A DNA stretch of 6,558 nucleotides from a bacterium (GTDB lineage Bacteria; Krumholzibacteriota; Krumholzibacteria; LZORAL124-64-63), in NCBI GenBank assembly GCA_003646045.1, contig QNDV01000130.1, positions 1 through 6,558 of the forward strand. The letters run 5' to 3'. A model generated the notes under the pieces. It had not been told where the DNA came from, did not search any database, and saw only the letters and a program-made list of their open reading frames with translations. Positions 1-5,081 of the stretch are shown piece after piece; position 1 is the first letter of the stretch, and each line of letters starts with the position of its first letter. A program made the translations under genes and the position numbers.

Positions 1-370
1 GAACGGTGCGGGTCTGGTCCTGCAGGGCGGCCTGGATGGTCTGGCGGATCCACCATACGGCGTAGGTCACGAATCGGTATTCACGTCGCTCATCGAATCT
101 TTTGGCGGCGGTAATCAAGCCCACATTGCCTTCGGCGATGAGGTCCATCAGGCTCAACCCCCTGCCCAGAAAGCGTTTGGCGACGCTGACCACGAATCTG
201 AGGTTAGCGTTGACCAAGTGATCGAGGGCCTCCTGGTCGCCGGCACGTACCCGGGTGGCCAAACCGGCCTCTTCTTCCCTGGCCAGCAGCTCATAACGGC
301 CAATTGTGCGCAGATAGTGCTTGAGGGCCGGATCCAGCCTGCGATCGTGATTCTGCTCTACTTCGAACAT
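1..370 (-). CDS. RNA polymerase sigma-70 family factor, N-terminal part (cut by window edge)
   Basis: The gene directs RNA polymerase to promoters. The reverse strand from the ATG at 370 reads open to the window edge, giving 123 residues. Residues 12-45 match sigma region 1.2 (HYLRTIG, then a [15 protein letters not shown] helix). Residues 51-70 are region 2.1 ([14 protein letters not shown]), 74-93 region 2.2 ([18 protein letters not shown]), and 97-123 regions 2.3-2.4 ([10 protein letters not shown]). Regions 3 and 4 lie outside the window. There is no region 1.1, so the protein starts almost directly at 1.2, as in short primary or group 2 sigma factors of FCB-type bacteria. Gln110 matches the -10-reading glutamine (Q437 in E. 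coli RpoD), but the T440 equivalent is Gln113. The start is supported by AGGGAGAG (376-383, minus strand) five bases upstream. Family assignment is very secure; whether it is the primary or an alternative sigma factor cannot be told. Confidence 0.93.
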   Translation of the reverse strand, partial: MFEVEQNHDRRLDPALKHYLRTIGRYELLAREEEAGLATRVRAGDQEALDHLVNANLRFVVSVAKRFLGRGLSLMDLIAEGNVGLITAAKRFDERREYRFVTYAVWWIRQTIQAALQDQTRTV

Positions 371-483
371 GGCGACTCTCCCTGTGGGGTGGTCGGTCAG
401 GAGTGACCTCATCCCTTTTTACGATGCTCACAGGGGTGAGTGACCGGAATTCCCGATCTATTACATCTTTTTTTAACGTAGGG

Positions 484-530
484 CTGGCATCCGTGGGAAC
501 CAATCCTATACTGACTGCGTAGGAATTGGT
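484..530 (+). promoter_or_regulatory. Candidate sigma-70 promoter with an overlapping dyad operator
   Basis: A -10 box TATACT (507-512, five of six consensus bases) lies 17 bp after CTGGCA (484-489, four of six), putting the start site near 519. An interrupted inverted repeat covers this core: ACCAATCCTA (499-508) and TAGGAATTGGT (520-530), complementary apart from one bulged base, with 11 bases between. The dyad overlaps the -10 box and probable +1, where a repressor would block RNA polymerase. It faces the cysteine-rich protein gene and predicts a leader of about 97 nt. The promoter and operator roles are inferred; the dyad itself is directly visible. Confidence 0.5.
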
Positions 531-535
531 CTGAC

Positions 536-600
536 TTCCACCGGCAGTGGAAATAATTGGGGGTGTAACCCCCTTTGTGTGTCCGGGCCACGGCCTGGCC
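536..600 (+). promoter_or_regulatory. Structured 5' leader with three consecutive hairpins
   Basis: Three stem-loops follow each other between the predicted start site and the ribosome binding site. They are TTCCAC/GTGGAA (536-541 and 547-552, 5-nt loop), GGGGGT/ACCCCC (559-564 and 568-573, 3-nt loop) and GGCCA/TGGCC (586-590 and 596-600, 5-nt loop). All stems are perfect. The last ends one base before the Shine-Dalgarno region. The middle hairpin is followed by only CTTTG-like sequence, so it is a poor terminator. The array could stabilise the mRNA or control ribosome access. I do not recognise it as a known riboswitch class. Confidence 0.45.
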
Positions 601-612
601 AAGAAAGGAAAA
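601..612 (+). promoter_or_regulatory. Ribosome binding site of the cysteine-rich protein gene
   Basis: AAGAAAGGAAAA lies just before the ATG at 616, with AAGG about seven bases upstream of it. This fixes the start at 616. The in-frame GTG at 547 has no such site, falls inside a hairpin, and would put 23 residues in front of a good signal peptide. Confidence 0.8.
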
Positions 613-615
613 ACC

Positions 616-1185
616 ATGAAGCGTTTCATCTATGCCTCCGTGACAGCCCTGGCCCTGGTTGCCTTGCTGTCCATTGTAGCCATGGCCGGCAGCTATGCGG
701 GCGACGAGAACCACCCCAACAAGACCGAGGCCAAGCAGGCCTCCGACAAGGCTGCTTGCAGCGCTGCCGACAAGGCTGCTTGCAGCGCCGCCGCCAAGGC
801 TGAGTGCAGCGCCGCCGCCAAGGCTGAGTGCAGCGCCGCCGCCAAGGCTGCTTGCAGCACCGCGACAGCCACCGGCACCGCCAGTTGTTCGGCCCATGAA
901 GCAGCCACCAAGGCCGCCTACGCGGACATGCACGAGTGCTGCGCCAAGTCTGTCACCGAAGGCAAGGGTTGTTGCGGCAAGGATGCCAAGGCCCTCAAGG
1001 CCAGCTTCGACCAGAAGGTTTCCTACCAGAAGGCTTCCGCTTCGGTGAAGGCAGACATGAGTGAGCATTGCTCCGCGGCCCTGGCCGCGGGTAAGGGTTG
1101 CTGCGGCAAGAGCGCCGACGAACTGAAGGCCTCCTACGAGACCAAGGTCAAGAAGGCCTCGAGCAAGGAGACGGCGAGCCTGTAA
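616..1185 (+). CDS. Secreted cysteine-rich repeat protein, putative metal-binding or disulfide-rich, function unknown
   Basis: I do not recognise a named family. The 189-residue product starts with a Sec signal peptide: MKRF, a hydrophobic core at 5-23, and a likely cut after AMA at 22-24. Residues 44-83 are five tandem octapeptides of the form (D/A)KA(A/E)CS(A/T)A, each with one cysteine. A linker with C91 and H94 follows. Residues 103-135 and 146-178 are two copies of a 33-residue module, 19 of 33 identical, centred on GKGCCGK and ending LKAS(F/Y)xxKV. All 13 cysteines (48, 56, 64, 72, 80, 91, 108, 109, 119, 120, 152, 162, 163) lie in the mature part, with H94, H106 and H151 nearby. The rest is Ala/Lys-rich and probably helical. 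Thiol-based metal binding or disulfide cross-linking in the periplasm is plausible but inferred. No cofactor motif such as CXXCH is present. It stands alone between its own promoter region and terminator. Confidence 0.85.
   Translation: MKRFIYASVTALALVALLSIVAMAGSYAGDENHPNKTEAKQASDKAACSAADKAACSAAAKAECSAAAKAECSAAAKAACSTATATGTASCSAHEAATKAAYADMHECCAKSVTEGKGCCGKDAKALKASFDQKVSYQKASASVKADMSEHCSAALAAGKGCCGKSADELKASYETKVKKASSKETASL
745..864 (+). repeat. Five tandem 24-bp repeats inside the cysteine-rich gene
   Basis: Five contiguous in-frame 24-bp units begin at 745, 769, 793, 817 and 841. Units 3 and 4 are identical. Units 1 and 2 differ by one base, and units 2 and 3 by three bases. Unit 5 is the most diverged at its 3' end. 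Each encodes one octapeptide with a single cysteine. Near-identity at synonymous positions points to recent expansion by slippage or unequal recombination, so copy number may vary between strains. Confidence 0.95.
922..1149 (+). repeat. Duplicated 33-codon GKGCCGK module
   Basis: Positions 922-1020 and 1051-1149 encode two aligned 33-residue modules separated by ten codons. They share ADM, E, C, GKGCCGK, A, LKAS and KV at fixed spacing (19 of 33 identical). The first copy has Cys-Cys at 108-109 where the second has His-Cys at 151-152. The copies are much more diverged than the 24-bp repeats, so this is an older duplication under protein-level constraint. Confidence 0.9.
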
Positions 1186-1205
1186 CGGGTAGTGTCGCTG
1201 GATAT

Positions 1206-1220
1206 CCCCGCATGACGGGG
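1206..1220 (+). other. Small hairpin before the terminator
   Basis: CCCCG (1206-1210) and CGGGG (1216-1220) form a perfect 5-bp stem around a CATGA loop, 20 bases past the stop of the cysteine-rich gene. No T-tract follows, so it is not a terminator by itself. It may add to 3'-end protection of the transcript. Confidence 0.4.
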
Positions 1221-1228
1221 TGACGTGG

Positions 1229-1260
1229 GAGCGGGAGCCGTAAGGCTCCCGCTCTTTCTT
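1229..1260 (+). terminator. Rho-independent terminator of the cysteine-rich protein gene
   Basis: A perfect 11-bp GC-rich stem (1229-1239 with 1244-1254) closes a GTAA tetraloop and is followed by TTTCTT. It starts 44 bases after the stop codon. The reverse direction lacks a T-tract after the hairpin, so it is a weaker terminator for the convergent membrane-protein gene ending at 1292, although that transcript would also run into the stem. Confidence 0.93.
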
Positions 1261-1291
1261 CATATCGGCTGCCGGCAGGTTGGGGCCCCGA

Positions 1292-4126
1292 CTACCTTTG
1301 GGCCTGCGCCTGTCTGCGCGCGTGATCCAGATTGTGTCGTATGGAAGTGTCGGCGGGATCCAGCTCCATGGCCCGCACGAAGGCCTGTTCCGCCGCCTCG
1401 AAGTCTCCCTGCGCGCCCAGAGCGGCCCCCAGGTAGTTGTAGGCCGCGGCGTCGCGTGGACGCAGCTTCACGGCGGCCCGCAGCTCGGGCAAGGCCTCCG
1501 GTGCACGCCTCGATTGCAACAGGGCGACACCGTGGTCGCGCCTGGCCAGACCGTTATCCGGGCGTATGCGGACGGCGAAGGACAGGGGGCGAATCGCACC
1601 CTGGTGGTCACCGCTGAGCAGGTGTGACTTGCCCAGATTGTACCAGCCATAGAAGCTCTCGGGATTCATCCCTACCACGCGGTGCAGGGCCTTGATGATC
1701 TCTGGTGGCGTGCCTGGGTGTCCATCCACCATGCCGTTCACGGCATCGTCCAGAATGCCATCGGCCATCAGGTCACGCAGGTTCAGCAGCCGGGTCCGGG
1801 TGGCCAGGGCCAGGGTCGCGGTGTCGGCAGGCGCGTCCGCTGCCAGGCCCCGGGCGATGGGCGACAGGTTGCGTCCCAGACGCCGGGTCAGAGGCAATTC
1901 GCGATGATCGGCCACATCGACATCGGCGGTGGCCCAGGCCAGGGTAGGACGGTCATCGGTGAGAATGGCGCCACCGGCGGTGAGGTCGCGCAGTACGGCA
2001 TCATCCGCCAGGAACATGCCCAGCATGATGCCCGGCCGGTGGAGATGGCGATCCTCGCCGCCCCAATGACTCCACTGCAGATCGGTCGCCACCGGCTCGG
2101 ACAGGGGCGCCGGTCGCCAACGCGGTGTGTGATCAGGCGATCCCACCAGCAGCAGTTCCTCGGTGTTGTACCAGAGCGTGGCATGGGGGAACACTTCCAG
2201 GAAGGTGTGGATCACCCCGTCGAAAGCGGCGTCGTTGAAAAAGGCCAGGGGTACGAACTGGGCCACCAGGCCACCGGGTTTAAGCAGCAGTTGCACTTCG
2301 TCGTAGAACTCGCGGGTGTAGAACACGTCCACCCCGGGCCGGAATACCTGACCCACCTCCACGGAGACGATGTCGTAGCGCCGGTCCGTATGGCGCACGA
2401 AGCTGCGGCCGTCCTCTGGCACCAGGGTCACCTGTGGCTCGTTCATCCAGGCGGTGGGAAAATTGGCGGCGATGAAGGGAAAGATTGCCGGCTCGATATC
2501 CACGCAGTCAAGGCGCTGTACGCCGTGCATGAGGAAGCGGCCCGCCGTCTGACCCACGCCCACGCCGATCACCAGAACATCTTCCAGGTCGCCGTCATGC
2601 AGCAGGGCGGGCAGATGGGCTGCCATGATCTGATGTCCCTTGCGGTCCGACCCCTGCCACAGGCGATCGATCTGCAGCTGCAACCGGTCCTGGGTCTGCA
2701 CCGCCGCCAGGGTGGCCCCGTGGCCCTCTGCCACGTCGACCAGCTGTGCGGCGGAACCCAGGTAGTCGTGGGGAAGATGAGCTCCTCGCCAGCCCGGTAG
2801 CACGAGCCCCAGCAGCACTGCCACAGCCACTGCGCCACCTCTGAGCAGGGTCCCATTGCTGCGTGCCGCCAACAACGCCACGGTACCGGCCGCCAGTCCG
2901 ATCACCGTCAGCAGGCGCACGCCGGTGGCCAGCCCCAGGTGGGGCACTACCACGAACCCCGCCAACAGGGAGCCCAGGATACCGCCCAGCGTGTTGAGGG
3001 CAGTCATCCGTCCCACGATCCGCCCCGAACGCGACGGGTCGGTGATTACCAGGCGATTGGCCAGGGGAAACAGCGAACCCGAGAGGATCGCCGCCGGCAG
3101 CATCAACAGGGCGATGGGCAACAGACCCTGGCCCAGGGCACGCCACCAGGGCACCGGCATGAACATGGCCGCCACCGCAACGGCCGCCGCCAGTTGCAGC
3201 AACCCGTACCAGCCGGCCCGGGGCACTCCCAGTACTTTTCGCCGGTCAGCCAGCCGCGCGGCCAGCAGACTGCCCAACACGATGCCCGCCAGCACCGTGG
3301 CCAGGGTCAGGGTGTAGGTCACGACGCTGTTGCGGATGATGAGGGCCAGAAAGCGGGTCCATAGCACTTCGGCACCGATGGCCAGGAATCCGGCGACAAA
3401 GAACAGTCCCGGCAGCGCGCGGCGCAGGAGATCGGGCGTGGGATCGGCGGTGGGCACCGGGGTGGGCGCAGGAATATCATCGGCCCTGAACTTCAGCCCC
3501 AGGGCGATGGTGCCGGCCACGACGTTCAGCACGGCGGCCGTAGCGATGCAACCGTTCACACCCACCACCGGCAGCAGCACGAATCCCGCCAGCAGCGTGC
3601 CGATCAGGGCCCCGAGGGTGTTCACGCCGTACAGCAGTCCCACGCCCGCCGCCAACCGGTCCCCGCTGACCACGAACTGCCGCACGAACAGGGGCAGGGT
3701 GCCGCCCATCAGGGTGGTGGGGATCAGCAGCACCAATGCCACCAGGCCCACGCGCAGAGCCGCCAACTGGGGTGCGTCCTGCAGGTAGAGCAGGCCGGCC
3801 CTTGTGGTCTCGAACTCAAGGCTGCGCCAGGCCGCACCGTATAGCCCGTCCACCCACGTAAAAAGCAGGGGACTGGCCAGAGCCGTCGCTGCCAGGGAGT
3901 ATTCCAGTACGGCGTACCAGCGAATGGGCCGCGCCGCCCGCTGGCCCCACCGGCCGAACAGCCAACTACCCAGGGCCAGGCCGCCGAAGAAGACAGCCAG
4001 TACCGTGGACAGGGCCAGGGTCGTGGAACCGAATACCAGCGACGCCTTGCGGATCCAGGCGATCTCGTACACCAATCCGGCGAATCCGGAGAGAAAGAAG
4101 CAAAGCAGGGCCAGGGAGCGTCGCAT
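1292..4126 (-). CDS. Fused membrane / spermidine-synthase-like / TPR protein
   Basis: The 944-residue product has three parts. Residues 1-446 are about a dozen membrane helices in two homologous halves: GFAGLVYEIAW (14-24) recurs as GFLAIGAEVLW (246-256), and NTLGALIGTLLAGFVLLP (169-186) as NTLGGILGSLLAGFVVVP (378-395). A Pro/Thr linker lies at 218-231. Residues about 480-740 are a spermidine-synthase-type Rossmann domain, with the glycine loop GVGVGQTAG (521-529), acidic VDIEP (542-546) and EDGRSF (571-576). Residues 822-926 are three TPR units (WYNLG, RRDHG, YNYLG). This matches uncharacterised fused MFS/spermidine synthase proteins. The catalytic stretch (SDCTDP in E. coli SpeE) reads SVEVGQ at 588-593, so both acidic residues are missing and classical aminopropyl transfer is doubtful. 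The start at 4126 has GAGG five bases upstream (minus strand). It is divergent from the lipoprotein gene. Architecture is secure; the substrate is unknown. Confidence 0.9.
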   Translation of the reverse strand: MRRSLALLCFFLSGFAGLVYEIAWIRKASLVFGSTTLALSTVLAVFFGGLALGSWLFGRWGQRAARPIRWYAVLEYSLAATALASPLLFTWVDGLYGAAWRSLEFETTRAGLLYLQDAPQLAALRVGLVALVLLIPTTLMGGTLPLFVRQFVVSGDRLAAGVGLLYGVNTLGALIGTLLAGFVLLPVVGVNGCIATAAVLNVVAGTIALGLKFRADDIPAPTPVPTADPTPDLLRRALPGLFFVAGFLAIGAEVLWTRFLALIIRNSVVTYTLTLATVLAGIVLGSLLAARLADRRKVLGVPRAGWYGLLQLAAAVAVAAMFMPVPWWRALGQGLLPIALLMLPAAILSGSLFPLANRLVITDPSRSGRIVGRMTALNTLGGILGSLLAGFVVVPHLGLATGVRLLTVIGLAAGTVALLAARSNGTLLRGGAVAVAVLLGLVLPGWRGAHLPHDYLGSAAQLVDVAEGHGATLAAVQTQDRLQLQIDRLWQGSDRKGHQIMAAHLPALLHDGDLEDVLVIGVGVGQTAGRFLMHGVQRLDCVDIEPAIFPFIAANFPTAWMNEPQVTLVPEDGRSFVRHTDRRYDIVSVEVGQVFRPGVDVFYTREFYDEVQLLLKPGGLVAQFVPLAFFNDAAFDGVIHTFLEVFPHATLWYNTEELLLVGSPDHTPRWRPAPLSEPVATDLQWSHWGGEDRHLHRPGIMLGMFLADDAVLRDLTAGGAILTDDRPTLAWATADVDVADHRELPLTRRLGRNLSPIARGLAADAPADTATLALATRTRLLNLRDLMADGILDDAVNGMVDGHPGTPPEIIKALHRVVGMNPESFYGWYNLGKSHLLSGDHQGAIRPLSFAVRIRPDNGLARRDHGVALLQSRRAPEALPELRAAVKLRPRDAAAYNYLGAALGAQGDFEAAEQAFVRAMELDPADTSIRHNLDHARRQAQAQR

Positions 4127-4301
4127 GATCGCCTCGGGTTCGGTAAAGGGCGCGGCCGGACCGGGATCATACCAAATCCGCGGCGGTCAGGCCAAGGATT
4201 GGCGCGGCTGGCCCTTGCTTTCGTACCTTGAAGCGTCGATGATTGTCCCTGGAATCCATATACCGGCCGTGGCCGTGACCGACGTCGAGGGAGTTTCCGT
4301 T
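4127..4301. promoter_or_regulatory. Divergent intergenic region between the membrane protein and lipoprotein genes
   Basis: These 175 bases separate two divergent starts and must hold both promoters. The best plus-strand candidate is TTGCTT (4215-4220), 17 bases, then GATGAT (4238-4243), a weak match. I found no convincing minus-strand promoter. A loose dyad ACCAAATCC (4171-4179) and GGATTGG (4196-4202) resembles the arms of the dyad at 499-530, and a small GCCAA/TTGGC stem sits at 4191-4203. No open reading frame with a credible start lies here. Confidence 0.35.
4287..4293 (+). promoter_or_regulatory. Ribosome binding site of the lipoprotein gene
   Basis: GAGGGAG ends eight bases before the ATG at 4302. 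It decides that start over the in-frame ATG at 4239, which has no purine-rich site and would bury the lipoprotein signal behind 21 extra residues. Confidence 0.8.
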
Positions 4302-4877
4302 ATGCGTCTTGTGAAATCCGCCGTCCTGCTCATCGTCCTGTTGGGACTGGCTGCCTGTAGTTATGTCGAAGGAAACTACCCCGAGCCCAAGACCAAGCCG
4401 CCGGAATTGCCGCAGGAATGGAAAAACAGCGAAAACGAAAGCATCATGATCTGGGAGCGCGTGCCCGAATGGCGGGGCTTCTTCTCGCTCTGGATAGATA
4501 CGGATGAGGCGCTGCCCATGGTCGAGATGGGAGCCGCGGCCGGCGATCGCAGGGCCGTTGCCCTGCTGGACGAAATCAAACAGGTCAACGAGGACAACCT
4601 CGCCATCTTCAATGTGGCGCTCTTTCTCAGCAAGGACGCCGAGTTGCGCGTAACCAAGGGCCGTCTCACCATCCAGTTCAGTGACGGGACGAGCACCCAG
4701 GACGAGGGCTTGTCATTCCTGGAAATGCACAAGAAGGGGCCGCGCCTGCACACCACCCTCAGCAGCGCCCAGACCATCAAGGGCAAGTACGCCGAGAAGG
4801 GCAAGCCGCTGTTTATTCGTATCTACGTTCCCAAGTCGTATGCAGGGAAGACGGTGCGGACGATCCTGATGCGGTAG
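4302..4877 (+). CDS. Putative outer-membrane lipoprotein of unknown function
   Basis: I do not recognise the family. The 191-residue product begins with a lipoprotein signal peptide: MRLVKS, a hydrophobic stretch at 7-16 and lipobox LAAC (16-19). Cys19 is therefore the lipidated residue. Ser20 follows it, so under the Lol sorting rule the protein should reach the outer membrane and face the periplasm. A proline-rich, charged tether (23-38) comes next. A segment around WERVPEWRGFFSLW (51-64) is rich in tryptophan. Residues 66-105 look helical (MVEMGAAAGDRRAVALLDEI), and 113-191 look beta-rich (LRVTKGRLTIQF, then LFIRIYVPKSYAGKTV), ending in basic ILMR. There are no catalytic motifs and no cysteine beyond Cys19. 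The gene is monocistronic: its own binding site before it and a strong terminator after it. Lipoprotein nature is well supported; a role cannot be assigned. Confidence 0.85.
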   Translation: MRLVKSAVLLIVLLGLAACSYVEGNYPEPKTKPPELPQEWKNSENESIMIWERVPEWRGFFSLWIDTDEALPMVEMGAAAGDRRAVALLDEIKQVNEDNLAIFNVALFLSKDAELRVTKGRLTIQFSDGTSTQDEGLSFLEMHKKGPRLHTTLSSAQTIKGKYAEKGKPLFIRIYVPKSYAGKTVRTILMR

Positions 4878-4900
4878 GGATTTCAGCAGGGTATTGGGAT

Positions 4901-4938
4901 GGCGCCCTCCGCGGGGATGCGGAGGGCGCCGGTTTTTT
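4901..4938 (+). terminator. Rho-independent terminator of the lipoprotein gene
   Basis: A perfect 12-bp GC-rich stem (4901-4912 with 4919-4930) closes a GGGGAT loop and is followed by GG and six T residues (4933-4938). It begins 23 bases after the stop codon. It isolates the lipoprotein gene from the ribonuclease-like gene downstream, which therefore needs its own promoter. Confidence 0.96.
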
Positions 4939-4951
4939 GGAGAGTCGTGTT

Positions 4952-5069
4952 CCGGGATAAGGGTGACCTGGGTTCCCGGTCCGGCAGGCAGTGATCACTT
5001 ACCCCCGATCCATACATCCAAGTGCATCCCCACCCCCAACCTGCTATCCTCCCCTCCACACTCCCACCC
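4952..5069 (+). promoter_or_regulatory. Upstream region of the ribonuclease-like gene
   Basis: A promoter must lie here because a strong terminator precedes the region. The best -10 candidate is the extended form TG-C-TATCCT (5042-5050), with no good -35 partner. A perfect 10-bp palindrome AGTGATCACT (4990-4999) could be a protein site, and CCGGGA/TCCCGG (4952-4957 and 4974-4979) can pair over a 16-base loop. Positions 5025-5069 are almost purely A, C and T, giving an unstructured C-rich leader. All regulatory roles are inferred. Confidence 0.3.
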
Positions 5070-5070
5070 G

Positions 5071-5076
5071 AAAGGA
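5071..5076 (+). promoter_or_regulatory. Ribosome binding site of the MBL/beta-CASP gene
   Basis: AAAGGA ends five bases before the ATG at 5082. It supports this start over the in-frame GTG at 5022, whose 20 extra proline- and histidine-rich residues would precede the canonical first beta strand MRLTFHGAA. Confidence 0.8.
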
Positions 5077-5081
5077 CCCCC

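Noticed and set aside
395..440. Small stems GGTCA/TGACC (395-408) and CTCAC/GTGAG (427-440) in the sigma factor leader
   Set aside because: The stems are only 5 bp and no promoter or attenuator layout could be assigned, so chance is likely.
484..512. Sigma-54 promoter suggested by CTGGCAT at 484-490
   Set aside because: The GC pair required at -12 with correct spacing is absent, while a good TATACT box at 17-bp spacing supports sigma-70.
547..615. Upstream GTG extension of the cysteine-rich protein
   Set aside because: No ribosome binding site precedes it, it lies in the hairpin leader, and it would displace the signal peptide.
745..864. CRISPR array or microsatellite interpretation of the 24-bp repeats
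   Set aside because: The units are contiguous with no spacers and keep the reading frame of a secreted protein, so this is an in-gene tandem repeat.
409..1263. Long minus-strand frame (284 codons) opposite the cysteine-rich gene, with Gly/Ala/Leu repeats
   Set aside because: Its repeats are the complement of the 24-bp array. It runs through the hairpin leader and the terminator, and it has no signal or binding site. The plus-strand frame has a signal peptide, a binding site and conserved modules.
1682..2800. Plus-strand frame of 372 codons opposite the membrane protein gene
   Set aside because: It lies wholly inside the well-supported 944-residue gene, is His/Gly/Gln-rich as expected for the complement of GC-rich codons, and shows no domain.
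3804..4301. Long upstream extension of the lipoprotein frame
   Set aside because: It overlaps the N-terminal coding part of the divergent membrane gene and would put 166 residues before a good lipobox. The ATG at 4302 with GAGGGAG is far better.
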